Source: Xenorhabdus szentirmaii DSM 16338
GTDB taxonomy: Bacteria; Pseudomonadota; Gammaproteobacteria; Enterobacterales; Enterobacteriaceae
NCBI RefSeq assembly: GCF_002632585.1
Contig: NZ_NIBV01000002.1
Location: 775,909 to 839,908, forward strand
DNA length: 64,000 bases
Direction: 5' to 3'
Positions 34,172 through 42,546 of this stretch are shown piece by piece. The notes beneath the pieces were generated by a model. That model was given only the letters and a program-made list of their open reading frames with translations, had not been told where the DNA came from and searched no databases. The stretch's first letter is position 1. Each line of letters begins with the position of its first letter. The position numbers and the translations under genes were made by a program.

Positions 34172-34624
34172 TCACCTTTGACATTCTGCCGCCGCCCAAT
34201 CCCTCAATCCGAGGAATTGGCGTTCGAGGGTTTCAAGTTCTCTGAGGAGACGTAAATAATCCGGTTCAGCGTCTTTCGCCAGTCGGGCGGGTCTTGCATC
34301 ATCCACGCCGGCGGCGGCAGTGGTGCCGGTTGCTGGACAGTCGGCTTTGACGTACACGCGCTGAGTGCCAGCACGGAGGTCATCACTAAGACGGTCAATT
34401 TTTGCGTTGGCATGGGTCAGATCCTGTAAATGTTTGGCTTCCAATTCTGAAAGATGCTGGATTCGCTCCCGCTGATGGGCATTAATCGCGATTTGCGCCG
34501 ACAGGGATTTGTTCAGCGATTGGCTTTCTTTTCGCAACTCAATATTGTCGTCAATCAGGTAATTACAGATAAAACCTATCAACGCAATCCCAATGAGCGA
34601 GTAAACCTGCAATTTCCAACTCAT
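34172..34624 (-). CDS. lysB: i-spanin Rz-like (LysB position)
   Basis: 150 residues. One N-terminal membrane helix (about residues 7-25, 'VYSLIGIALIGFICNYLI') followed by a long coiled coil ('LNKSLSAQIAINAHQRERIQHLSELEAKHLQDL'), the layout of inner-membrane spanins that fuse inner and outer membrane at lysis. It overlaps the endolysin stop (ATGA) and carries the Rz1 gene inside it in another frame. Confidence 0.85.
   Translation of the reverse strand: MSWKLQVYSLIGIALIGFICNYLIDDNIELRKESQSLNKSLSAQIAINAHQRERIQHLSELEAKHLQDLTHANAKIDRLSDDLRAGTQRVYVKADCPATGTTAAAGVDDARPARLAKDAEPDYLRLLRELETLERQFLGLRDWAAAECQR
34204..34413 (-). CDS. lysC: o-spanin Rz1-like lipoprotein, embedded in Rz
   Basis: 69 residues wholly inside the Rz gene in a different frame. 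It has a lipoprotein signal ending in the lipobox 'LALSAC' with Cys20, then a Pro-rich section 'VQQPAPLPPPAWMMQDPPDW'. Embedded, Pro-rich lipoproteins in Rz genes are the standard outer-membrane spanin. This is a genuine overlapping gene rather than a shadow frame. Confidence 0.88.
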   Translation of the reverse strand: MPTQKLTVLVMTSVLALSACTSKPTVQQPAPLPPPAWMMQDPPDWRKTLNRIIYVSSENLKPSNANSSD

Positions 34625-35016
34625 ATCAGCTCAAACGCTTTTTCAAACGTTGCCCCAGAATAAGGCTGCTGGCCGTTCTCCATCCGGATCATAGCCTTAG
34701 CCAACGCGGTTATCGTGGCCTGATGGTCAACATCAACCACAGCATCACTGGCAATATTAACCATGCGGGCCACATCAGTAATATAGCGCTCAGTATCATT
34801 CTCATTCGGTGGTGCCCAGCGAGAAATAAACTGACGGAGGGTGCTATCACCGTACTTGCGCCTGTAGGTACGCAGAATTTTGAACATCGCCCTGATGCCC
34901 CATTCCGGCGCAATAAACTGGCAAAAATCCGCATCAGTCTGGCGCTCGCGCAAGCCCTGCCATTTATCCCCGTGGCGAATATTGCCCGGATTATGGTTGC
35001 GAATACCTCTACTCAC
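34621..35016 (-). CDS. Putative endolysin (RxRNxNPxNI family)
   Basis: 131 residues from a GTG at 35016, which follows GGGAGGAAAACCAC; the longer frame would overlap the holin gene almost completely. It begins 'SRGIRNHNPGNIRHGDKWQG' and contains 'RWAPPNENDTERYI'. The position between holin and spanin, where P2 has K, argues for a peptidoglycan-degrading enzyme. The catalytic residue is unproven. The same domain occurs in the tape measure protein of element 1 (about residues 493-615), which supports a cell-wall role. Confidence 0.78.
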   Translation of the reverse strand: MSRGIRNHNPGNIRHGDKWQGLRERQTDADFCQFIAPEWGIRAMFKILRTYRRKYGDSTLRQFISRWAPPNENDTERYITDVARMVNIASDAVVDVDHQATITALAKAMIRMENGQQPYSGATFEKAFELI

Positions 35017-35347
35017 GTGGTTTTCCTCCCAACCGTTTATTAATGGCGCGCACCGCGAATTCACGCAGTTTTTCCACACCAATAAAGCCGACGGCACCCC
35101 CCAGCGCCGGTGACACACTGCCCGGAATGCCGAACAGTTCCAGCCCGCTGGAGATACCCCACGACAGCGCCCCGCATAAGAGCGGTTCTACCCAGCGGTT
35201 ACGGCGCTCAACACCGTCATAAATCAGGCGGCCATAGCAAATCAGTACGGCCAGGGCGGAGCCGGAAATCTGCGGCCATGAATGCTTAAGGCCATTGAGT
35301 AAATCGGCCCAGAGATCAGGTTGGTTGTCCATGTTGTTTAATCCCAT
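35009..35347 (-). CDS. Holin
   Basis: 112 residues, or 107 if the ATG at 35332 is used. Three hydrophobic segments are visible: about 'ISGSALAVLICYGRLIY', 'WVEPLLCGALSWGISSGLEL' and 'VSPALGGAVGFIGVEKL'. The charged C-terminal end ('RAINKRLGGKPRE') is typical of class I holins of the lambda/HP1 holin families. It lies between X and the endolysin gene, the expected place. It overlaps X by ten bases. Confidence 0.85.
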   Translation of the reverse strand: MGLNNMDNQPDLWADLLNGLKHSWPQISGSALAVLICYGRLIYDGVERRNRWVEPLLCGALSWGISSGLELFGIPGSVSPALGGAVGFIGVEKLREFAVRAINKRLGGKPRE

Positions 35348-35538
35348 AATTGAATAATGTCTTGATGAGGCAGCGGGGTGATATCCGGCAGTTCAACCCA
35401 TTGACCGGCGGCCAGTTGGGTGCTCAGGCAGATATCAGGATTGGCCTCAAGCACTTGCTCAACGACACCTTGCGTGCGGCCATAGTGACGCCAGCACAAC
35501 AAATCCACCGTATCCCCCTGAAATGCCCTGACCCGCAT
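35338..35538 (-). CDS. X: P2 gpX-like tail protein, LysM-type
   Basis: 66 residues (P2: 67). 'FQGDTVDLLCWRHYGRTQGVVEQVLEANPDI' is the tail protein X/LysM fold found in P2 phages. The start and the L stop share TGATG. Confidence 0.93.
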   Translation of the reverse strand: MRVRAFQGDTVDLLCWRHYGRTQGVVEQVLEANPDICLSTQLAAGQWVELPDITPLPHQDIIQLWD

Positions 35539-36029
35539 CAGACCAACTCCGCTATCATGCGATGCTGACCCAAAATATCCCGGATAGCGTTTTGCCCATC
35601 CCGTCGCAGGTCATCAATTTGTGTACTCAAGGCTTGAGCGTGCTTTTCCCCGTCGCGCGTGGTATCAATGTCACGGTAGTTTTCAATCAACAACGCCTTG
35701 GTGAAGCTGTACACCGCATGGCGATAGCGGAAAACATGCGCCGTGGTGTCATTGATAGCTGGAGAAGGCACGGTATCCAGCGATGTAACGCCGCTGGCTT
35801 CTTGCGCGTTCTGCCATACTGTCAGTTGCTGATTGACATACAGCACGGCGTCGGTCGTCATGTGCATTAAGCGCGCTGTGGTCACTGCCCCGCTCAGGCG
35901 CATTGATATACGCAGGTCAGCCAGCCGGATAATCGGCCAGAATGCCCCGGAATTAACGTTTACGCCGCCGTCATCGATATCGGTTGCGGGATCAATGGGA
36001 CGGGGTTGTTTCGCTGCAACTAAGCTCAT
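35538..36029 (-). CDS. L: P2 gpL-like head completion protein
   Basis: 163 residues (P2: 169). Head completion/stabilisation: 'FWPIIRLADLRISMRLSGAVTTARL', 'VFRYRHAVYSFTKALLIENYRDIDTTRDGEKHA' are family hallmarks. A spacer of about 100 bases separates it from M. Confidence 0.93.
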   Translation of the reverse strand: MSLVAAKQPRPIDPATDIDDGGVNVNSGAFWPIIRLADLRISMRLSGAVTTARLMHMTTDAVLYVNQQLTVWQNAQEASGVTSLDTVPSPAINDTTAHVFRYRHAVYSFTKALLIENYRDIDTTRDGEKHAQALSTQIDDLRRDGQNAIRDILGQHRMIAELV

Positions 36030-36130
36030 GATTTGTACCTGTTTGAGAAAAACGGCGGTGAACGGTAAAACGGACTGCGTTTAAAAACGGTTCGGCTTAC
36101 CGTGCCGCCGGGCACGCGGGGTGCATTCGG

Positions 36131-36913
36131 TTAGCGTGAAGATTTGGTCTTCGACGCCGTTGTCTTGGTTTTGGTCTGAGTCGGCTTTTTCCCTGCTGCC
36201 GCTGGTTTCGAATTTTGGGGCGGAGTGTCATCCGAACTCGAACCCTCGGCCTTTTTTAATTCCCGTGTCAGGGTTTCAATGTCTTTTTTCACCCCGATAT
36301 TGGCGAACAAGATCAATGCCTGCTGCATCAGGAATAAGGCGCGCTCTTTGTCTGACCGTTGCTCACTGCGGCGCAGGGTGTACGCCAGTGTTTTAAACAG
36401 CTTGGCTTTTACCTGATTTGGCATGTCCACCGGTTCAACCAATTCAGCCAGTCGTTCCAGTATCGCCAACGGTAGGAGTTCAAGCGTGTCACTATCGGCG
36501 GCAAAAATCGTTAAGGCCTTATCGCAAATTTCATCCACCAAGAGCGGCCCCACGGTGCGTTTATAGCGATCCGGTAACGGCAGGTTATGGCGAATGACAT
36601 ACTCGGCTAAATCCAGTGCGCGGTCATAATTGCCAATGTCCATCTGCCAAATCATGGCATGGGTTAGCACCTCGTCGGCCTGACCCGTGTCAGCGGTCAA
36701 TACCCCATCAACCCAACCGTCATAACTCGCAATGACGTGGCGCTTGTAGTCAATTTTTCGCTCTGTCCCTTGCAGGTCAGATAACCGGGCCTGATCAATG
36801 CGCAAGCGGTGTAATACCTGCTCATACGCGGTCAGCGTTTCCGATGACATCGTTTCATCGCCACGGCGTGCGGCCATGACCCGTTGCCAATGCTCTTGTG
36901 CCGGTGTCAGCAT
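36131..36913 (-). CDS. M: P2 gpM-like terminase small subunit
   Basis: 260 residues from the ATG at 36913 (P2: 247). Terminase small subunit/endonuclease: 'MLTPAQEHWQRVMAARRGDE', 'YDRALDLAEYVIRHNLPLPDRYKRTVGPLLVDE'. The C-terminal 40 residues are a Lys/Thr-rich tail. Cuts at cos together with gpP. Confidence 0.93.
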   Translation of the reverse strand: MLTPAQEHWQRVMAARRGDETMSSETLTAYEQVLHRLRIDQARLSDLQGTERKIDYKRHVIASYDGWVDGVLTADTGQADEVLTHAMIWQMDIGNYDRALDLAEYVIRHNLPLPDRYKRTVGPLLVDEICDKALTIFAADSDTLELLPLAILERLAELVEPVDMPNQVKAKLFKTLAYTLRRSEQRSDKERALFLMQQALILFANIGVKKDIETLTRELKKAEGSSSDDTPPQNSKPAAAGKKPTQTKTKTTASKTKSSR

Positions 36914-36961
36914 GTTTTTCCCCTCGTGCGTGCCGGAATTTTCCGGCACCTTATCAGTGAC

Positions 36962-38017
36962 TTATTCGCCGCTGCCCTCTGCGCCCGCAAACGAAATATC
37001 TTCAATCAGGCAACTCAGGCCATAATCTTCAATCACATAACCGTCATTACTCTGCGCATAGGTCGCAATGCGGTTGTATTCCGGCTCGTTCTTGATATAG
37101 CGGTTGTATTTCCCTTTTTGCCAGTAAAGAGACAGGTTTTTCAGTGTCGTGATGAGGATTGCCCCATCCGGGAAAAACGGCACGCGAAATACAGGTAATC
37201 CGCCCAGTGTGCTGAGCTTCATCAACTCATTGCCGGCCAACAGCTCCATGTTGGGATTATGCTGGCTGTGTTGGTTCAGTATCCTGAAATTCTTCTGTGT
37301 CGTCAGCCGTGAACCGGTGATGGCAATCAAGCCGGGGGCGTTCTGATGCCACGGATCCAGCAACGAGTTCACCGCGTCATAAACGGTTGCATCATAATTA
37401 CCGTAATTGCCTTTTTTGATGATTTTTCCGTCTTCATCGCGACTGGTGATAGTAATGCCTTTCATCACGCGCTGCGGGGCGTTGTTGCGCAGGTGTTGCA
37501 ACCAGCCGATATTGACATCCTGCAACAACGGGCTTTTCTCGCGATCAGACTTCACGGACACCGACGTGCCGTTAAAACCAATCATTAGCCGATCATTGGC
37601 CTCTTGCTGGACGATCTGCTGACTAATCAGTTGCTGAAATTCCGGGTGTCCGGCCCACGCATCAATTTGCGTATAGCCGATATAGGTATCAAAGTTCGTT
37701 TGTTCGCAACGATAGCGGGCGGCCTTTAAATCGTGGACACTGACCGGTTCGCGGCGTTCCGTGGTGGAAGTATTGCGGCTGGCAATCGTGCGATGGATAC
37801 CGACACCAATTTTTTCCCCTTCCTGGTCAGTCACCCCGATGGAATTGATTTCTTTCAGAAAGGGGCTGGCTTCCATCTTGGCTTTTTCCAGCTTTTGTTG
37901 CACGCTGGGCGCAACCGTTAACTGGATATGGTCGCCTTCACGCTTAACCCCGCTTAATCTGCCTTGCTGATCAAGGTAGGACAGATAGTGTTGATGTCCT
38001 TCGTTACTGAGTGGCAT
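36962..38017 (-). CDS. N: P2 gpN-like major capsid protein
   Basis: 351 residues (P2: 357). Family signs: 'QKLEKAKMEASPFLKEINSIGVTDQEGEKIGVG', 'SGRTDT'-like region replaced here by 'ASRNTSTTERREPV', and 'YRCEQTNFDTYIGYTQIDAWAGHPEFQ'. The precursor is processed by gpO. A full set of head genes shows that this is a complete phage, not a tailocin. Confidence 0.95.
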   Translation of the reverse strand: MPLSNEGHQHYLSYLDQQGRLSGVKREGDHIQLTVAPSVQQKLEKAKMEASPFLKEINSIGVTDQEGEKIGVGIHRTIASRNTSTTERREPVSVHDLKAARYRCEQTNFDTYIGYTQIDAWAGHPEFQQLISQQIVQQEANDRLMIGFNGTSVSVKSDREKSPLLQDVNIGWLQHLRNNAPQRVMKGITITSRDEDGKIIKKGNYGNYDATVYDAVNSLLDPWHQNAPGLIAITGSRLTTQKNFRILNQHSQHNPNMELLAGNELMKLSTLGGLPVFRVPFFPDGAILITTLKNLSLYWQKGKYNRYIKNEPEYNRIATYAQSNDGYVIEDYGLSCLIEDISFAGAEGSGE

Positions 38018-38035
38018 GGGTAAAATTCCTGTAAA

Positions 38036-38872
38036 TTAATATTCGGCCAAAAATTGGGTTGAACCGTCCGCGCGGGGGCGTTGGGTCGGTGAATCATCTT
38101 GCTGGCTAAGCTGGCTTTTCAGCGTGGACAGCTCATTTTCCAGCGTGGTGATTTTTTCCGACTGACTGGCGCAGAGGGCTTCTAGCTGGGACAGCTTTTG
38201 CACCTGATTGAGCGCTTCACCGCATTTTTCTGCGGTCAGCTGCACCATGTCGCGTAGGGTGTTGAGTTCCGCGTGGTTGTGCTCACGGTGCATTCCCAAT
38301 GCCTTTTTCACGGACAATACGAACTTTTCACCGAGGGATTTATCCGCAGGTGGTTGTTCCGTGCTCTCCATCAGTTCACACAGGGTTTCCAATGAGGCCG
38401 ATAAATAGCGGTCGTCGCTGTCCGGTAATCCGCGTTCCTGAACACTCAGCTTAATCAGCTCCGTGCCGACGGCTGCGGGGGTATCCGTGACAGCGATCCC
38501 GGTGAGGTATGCGCTATCGGTCTGCGGAAAGCGTGAATAAAATTCAATGCTGGAAAAAATCTTCTGCCCCGACTGGTTCAGCGCGAACAAGCCTGCATCT
38601 TTTTCCTCATCCAATTCCACCGTCACTTCCAGCGCTAACTTGCCCTGTAATGGCCCGTCTTTGACTTCATAGGCATTAGCGGATTTCACCAGCGCGTATT
38701 GGCGAAACACGCTGTCAGGAAACAAACTTTTGACATGTTCCAGATTCAAACGGGCAGCATACAGACGGGGATTATAGCTATCCGCCATCTGCTGGATCTG
38801 TTCACGGGTGACGGCAAAGCCGTTGAGCGTCATCCCTTCCGTACAGACCGTCAATTTAATGGTTTTTGGCAT
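38036..38872 (-). CDS. O: P2 gpO-like capsid scaffold/protease
   Basis: 278 residues from the ATG at 38872 (P2: 284); the frame extends further but leads through the divergent promoter region. 'LTVCTEGMTLNGFAVTREQIQQMADSYNPRLYAARLNLEHVKS' is the family beginning. The protease serine region is visible as 'KIFSSIEFYSRF', and the C-terminal half is coiled coil ('KITTLENELSTLKSQLSQQ') for scaffolding. Confidence 0.93.
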   Translation of the reverse strand: MPKTIKLTVCTEGMTLNGFAVTREQIQQMADSYNPRLYAARLNLEHVKSLFPDSVFRQYALVKSANAYEVKDGPLQGKLALEVTVELDEEKDAGLFALNQSGQKIFSSIEFYSRFPQTDSAYLTGIAVTDTPAAVGTELIKLSVQERGLPDSDDRYLSASLETLCELMESTEQPPADKSLGEKFVLSVKKALGMHREHNHAELNTLRDMVQLTAEKCGEALNQVQKLSQLEALCASQSEKITTLENELSTLKSQLSQQDDSPTQRPRADGSTQFLAEY

Positions 38873-38949
38873 GGTCGCTTCTCCAACAAGCACCTGATTT
38901 GATAACGCTATATTCGCAATCTCTGCCGGCCGACTCAAAGCGTTCGATG

Positions 38950-38967
38950 TGTCACAGGTTGGCGACA
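38950..38967. promoter_or_regulatory. Ogr-binding box, divergent O / P late promoters
   Basis: TGTC-N10-GACA, located between the O start (38872) and the P start (39015), about 60-80 bases from each. Same pattern as the box at 22401-22418. In P2, a single such element lies between the O and P promoters. Confidence 0.75.
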
Positions 38968-39014
38968 GTGGGCCGCCGTAGCAGTACGTGCGCGGGCTGT
39001 GGGAAAGTGGGGGC

Positions 39015-40730
39015 ATGATGATGACAGAACACGATCCCCGACAAATAGCCAAAAGTTTGTATTGGCAGGCATACAGCGTTGCGCAGATAGCAAAACGGCT
39101 GGGCGTCAGTACGAACACCATTTATTCATGGCGGCGGCGTGATAAATGGGATGAAGCGCACCCCGTGGCGCGGGTCAGCGACGACCTGCACGTAAAAATA
39201 CTGCGGATACAGGCAAAAGACACCCTGACGCCGCATGATTTCAAGACGCTCGATTTTCTTTATCGCCAGTTAGAGCGCTTCGATAAACACGACGCCAAAA
39301 AGGAAGAAAAGAAAAAGGCCAAGGCGCCGAAAAACCACTTCAGCGACGAGCAAGTCAGTGAACTGCGGTCATTGGTCTATGACTCCCTGTATGAGTACCA
39401 GAAACGCTGGTACAAGCAGAAAGAGCGCCGTAACCGCATGATCCTTAAATCGCGGCAGATTGGCGCAACTTGGTATTTTGCCCGTGAAGCCCTGATCACG
39501 GCACTGGAAACCGGTAATAACCAGATATTTCTGTCGGCCAGCCGTTCTCAGGCACACCAGTTCAAAAAATTTATCCAGATAGTGGCCCGTCAGGTCGGTG
39601 TAGAACTCAAGGGCGGCGATGAAATTATTTTGTCCAACGGCACGACGCTCTATTTTCTTGGCACCTCAGCCGCCACCGCACAATCCTATACCGGTGATCT
39701 CTACTTTGATGAATTTTTCTGGGTCAGTAATTTTATGAACCTGCGCAAAGTAGCGGTGGGGAATGCGACACATATCGGCCTGCGGCGTACCTATTTCTCA
39801 ACCCCCTCCAGTGAAGAGCATGAAGCCTACCCGTTCTGGACAGGGGAATTTTTCAATCAATCCCGTTCCAGTCAGAAACAATTCAGTATTGATATCAGCC
39901 ATAGTGCATTACAAAACGGAATGCTGTGCGGGGATAGCATCTGGCGGCAGATTGTCACTATCCATGATGCCATCGCGTTGGGGCTGGATCGGGTTGATTT
40001 GGATGAAATTGAGGGTGAAAACAGCCCGGCCGATTTTGACAACCTGTACCGCTGTATCTTTGTGAAAAAAGGCGAACGCGCCTTTGACTATAACGGCCTG
40101 ATTAGTTGCGGGGTTGACGGCTATAACGATGACGTTTGGCCGGATTGGAAACCTTACGCCTTGCGACCGTTGGGCAATAAGGGCGTGTATATCGGGGCTG
40201 ACCCGACCGGCACAGGCGGTAATGGCGATGGTCTGGGGCTGGTTGTGATGTCACCGCCGGCCGTCAGCGGCGGTAAATGGCGGGTCATTGAATCGCTGCA
40301 ATTTCGTGGCATGGCGTTTGAAAAACAGGCTGAGGAAATTCGCAGACTGACCGAACGTTATCATGTGCAGGGCATCACCATTGATGGCACGGGTGGCACC
40401 GGTGAAGCGGTGCATGAATTGGTCTGCAAGTTTTTCCCGGCCGCGACCCTGTTGAAATATTCCGCGCCATTAAAACGCATGTTGGTCATGAAAGCCCAAA
40501 TGCTGATCCGCTCCGGCCGCTTTGAGTATGACGCTGGCATGAAACAGGTTGCCACCTCGTTTATGTCCATCAAGAAAATTATCACACAGGGCGGCATTGT
40601 AACTTATGACGCCGACCGAACCCGTGGCATTGATCACGGTGATATTGCCTGGGCCATTATGAATGTCCTGTATGGAGAACCGATATCCAGCGACTCCGGC
40701 GGGCATGGTTCTTTTGTAACGGAGTTTTAA
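39015..40730 (+). CDS. P: P2 gpP-like terminase large subunit
   Basis: 571 residues from the ATG at 39015 (P2: 590). ATPase motor and nuclease for DNA packaging. An N-terminal helix-turn-helix ('SVAQIAKRLGVSTNTIYSW') is followed by the ATPase: 'ILKSRQIGATWYFA' (variant Walker A) and 'GDLYFDEFFWV' (Walker B), then the RNase H-like nuclease with 'IGADPTGTGGNGDG'. It is divergent from O. A truncated relative is encoded at 42547-43242. Confidence 0.95.
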   Translation: MMMTEHDPRQIAKSLYWQAYSVAQIAKRLGVSTNTIYSWRRRDKWDEAHPVARVSDDLHVKILRIQAKDTLTPHDFKTLDFLYRQLERFDKHDAKKEEKKKAKAPKNHFSDEQVSELRSLVYDSLYEYQKRWYKQKERRNRMILKSRQIGATWYFAREALITALETGNNQIFLSASRSQAHQFKKFIQIVARQVGVELKGGDEIILSNGTTLYFLGTSAATAQSYTGDLYFDEFFWVSNFMNLRKVAVGNATHIGLRRTYFSTPSSEEHEAYPFWTGEFFNQSRSSQKQFSIDISHSALQNGMLCGDSIWRQIVTIHDAIALGLDRVDLDEIEGENSPADFDNLYRCIFVKKGERAFDYNGLISCGVDGYNDDVWPDWKPYALRPLGNKGVYIGADPTGTGGNGDGLGLVVMSPPAVSGGKWRVIESLQFRGMAFEKQAEEIRRLTERYHVQGITIDGTGGTGEAVHELVCKFFPAATLLKYSAPLKRMLVMKAQMLIRSGRFEYDAGMKQVATSFMSIKKIITQGGIVTYDADRTRGIDHGDIAWAIMNVLYGEPISSDSGGHGSFVTEF

Positions 40731-40732
40731 AC

Positions 40733-41788
40733 ATGCACACCTTTTTACCGGCTGAGACCCAGCCTGATACAGTGAACGATCCCAGAGCAAACCTGCCTGA
40801 CAATGCTGCCCAATGCGCGGCGTTTACTTTTGATACCCCCACGCCGATTGTCGGCGGCTGGGATTTGTTGGATTGCATGGAGTGTGCCAAAAATGGCCGC
40901 TGGTATGAAACCCCGATTGATTTTTTCGGGCTGGCGCGGGCGTTCTCGTCGGCGGTCTATCATCAATCGCCCCTGTTTTTTAAACGCAATGTAATCATGA
41001 GCTGCTTTCTGCCGCACCCGCTATTATCCCGGCAGGACATGGCCGCCTATGTGCTGGATTATCTGGTTTTCGGCAATGCCTATCTGGAACGGCGCACTAA
41101 CCGACTGGGAGGATTGCTGGGGCTGAAACATGCGCCGGCCAAATACACGCGGCGGGGTGAACAACCCGGTCAATATTGGTTTGTGGAAAGCTGGAACAAA
41201 GAATTTGAATTCAGGCCAAACAGCGTGTTTCACCTGATGAATCCCGATATCCATCAGGAGGTTTACGGCCTGCCAGAGTATCTGGCGGGGCTGCTTTCCG
41301 CCAACCTGAACCGTTCGGCAACGGCGTTCAGGATGAACTACTACAATAACGGCAGCCATGCCGGGGTGATTGTGTATCTCACTGATCCCCTGACCGATGC
41401 CCAGGGCGTGGAAAATCTGCAAAACGCCCTGCAAAAATCCCGCCGCGATGGCGCATTTAAAAACCTGTTTGTCTATGCGGCCAACGGCAAGAAAGACGGG
41501 TTGCAAATTCTGCCGTTCAGTCAGATCAGTGCCAAGGATGAATTCGCTAACGTCAAGGAAGCAACCCGCGACGACCTGTTAGCCATGCACCGGGTGCCGC
41601 CGCAACTCATGAGCATTATGCCACCAGGCGGCGGCAACCTGGGGGACGTTGAGAAAACGGCGAAGGTGTTCGCCATCAACGAACTGAACCCCATCATGGA
41701 GAACCTAAAATCCGTCAATGACTGGGCAGGGCAAGAGGTTGTGAGGTTTTCCCCCTATGCCTTGCTGGAAGCGCTGAACGGCCAGTAA
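40733..41788 (+). CDS. Q: P2 gpQ-like portal protein
   Basis: 351 residues (P2: 344). Family marks: 'VYHQSPLFFKRNVIMSCFLPHPLLSRQDM', 'HLMNPDIHQEVYGLPEYLAG' and 'RVPPQLMSIMPPGGGNLGDVEKTA'. Starts two bases after P. cos follows 200 bases downstream, as in P2. Confidence 0.95.
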   Translation: MHTFLPAETQPDTVNDPRANLPDNAAQCAAFTFDTPTPIVGGWDLLDCMECAKNGRWYETPIDFFGLARAFSSAVYHQSPLFFKRNVIMSCFLPHPLLSRQDMAAYVLDYLVFGNAYLERRTNRLGGLLGLKHAPAKYTRRGEQPGQYWFVESWNKEFEFRPNSVFHLMNPDIHQEVYGLPEYLAGLLSANLNRSATAFRMNYYNNGSHAGVIVYLTDPLTDAQGVENLQNALQKSRRDGAFKNLFVYAANGKKDGLQILPFSQISAKDEFANVKEATRDDLLAMHRVPPQLMSIMPPGGGNLGDVEKTAKVFAINELNPIMENLKSVNDWAGQEVVRFSPYALLEALNGQ

Positions 41789-41985
41789 GAACTACCTCCA
41801 TAACGGACACACCGCCGATTATTCTCACTCAATCGCGCGGTGTTCACTTTTCTTGCCTCCCCGCCTCCCATCCTGACCGACACGCCAAACGCCCCGCTAC
41901 GCCCCATGGGGGCGCGGGGATGGCGCATTTTCGATTTTCGCGATATCCCCCAAAAAATGGATTTCTCCCCCACCCCCTGCGCGCG
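41789..41985. other. Intergenic region between Q and cos, no gene seen
   Basis: A C-rich top strand with several runs of C (G-runs on the minus strand), no convincing open frame with a ribosome site. In P2-type phages this is the region flanking cos where terminase binds. Confidence 0.6.
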
Positions 41986-42004
41986 ATTGCTCCCCCGCCT
42001 CGCC
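41986..42004 (-). other. Candidate cos site
   Basis: On the minus strand the 19 bases read GGCGAGGCGGGGGAGCAAT. The P2 cohesive end, as I remember it, is GGCGAGGCGGGGAAAGCAC; the first twelve bases are identical. The location downstream of the portal gene agrees with P2. Confidence 0.78.
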
Positions 42005-42138
42005 CGCACACAACAGGGGGGTGTTTTTGTGCAATCGTGCATCGGCGGGGAGACCTTGCCCGCACTGGCCTTATGCTGGGTTGGAATGTCAAGAAAAATT
42101 GTGCAATTTTGTGCAGAATTGTGATGCTATTTTACAGG

Positions 42139-42166
42139 CAAAAAATAACCCGCCAATACAGCGGGT
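42139..42166 (-). terminator. Terminator of the early/replication operon
   Basis: ACCCGC and GCGGGT arms (42148-42153, 42161-42166) with a seven-base loop, and an A-run on the left that becomes a U-tract for minus-strand transcripts. It follows the last gene of the rep operon. Confidence 0.75.
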
Positions 42167-42196
42167 CTATAAACAATATCGTGACATGTCACATCA

Positions 42197-42529
42197 TCAC
42201 AGTTTTACTTCATGCCAACCCCGCGTAGCCCAGCACGCAGCTTCACCCGAAAAACAACATTCAGCCACAGGAAGAGTATCACCACATTTTCCACACTGCC
42301 GCGTTGATAACACCTGCATTTGATTCTTTAATTCAGCATCATCTTTGTGGATCAGCAACGTCAGGTATTCAACCACTTCATAGGGATCACGCCCCGGCCG
42401 CCTCAGTGCGCAATTGCGTTTTAACATGTCCAGTTCTTGATTATCGAGCAGCAATTCTATTTTGGTCACGCCAGAATCCTTCTGGCGTTGACGCTGGGCG
42501 GCTTTACGTTCTGCGGGGGATTTCGCCAT
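42197..42529 (-). CDS. Small basic protein with Cys cluster, rep operon end
   Basis: 110 residues from the ATG at 42529. Begins with a very basic helix 'AKSPAERKAAQRQRQKDSG', continues 'KIELLLDNQELDMLKR' and ends with a cysteine cluster: 'CGKCGD', 'ECC' and one more Cys before 'WATRGWHEV', which may bind zinc. The first part resembles small phage proteins annotated as DNA-binding, but I do not know the family. It is the last gene of the rep - methylase - pseudo-terminase series, 17 bases after the previous stop. Confidence 0.7.
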   Translation of the reverse strand: MAKSPAERKAAQRQRQKDSGVTKIELLLDNQELDMLKRNCALRRPGRDPYEVVEYLTLLIHKDDAELKNQMQVLSTRQCGKCGDTLPVAECCFSGEAACWATRGWHEVKL

Positions 42530-42546
42530 GGTGTTTATCCTCCTTA

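Noticed and set aside
22492-41788. R-type tailocin (xenorhabdicin-like)
   Set aside because: P2-like tail loci in Xenorhabdus are known as bacteriocins, but here capsid, scaffold, terminase, portal, cos and replication genes are all present and uninterrupted.
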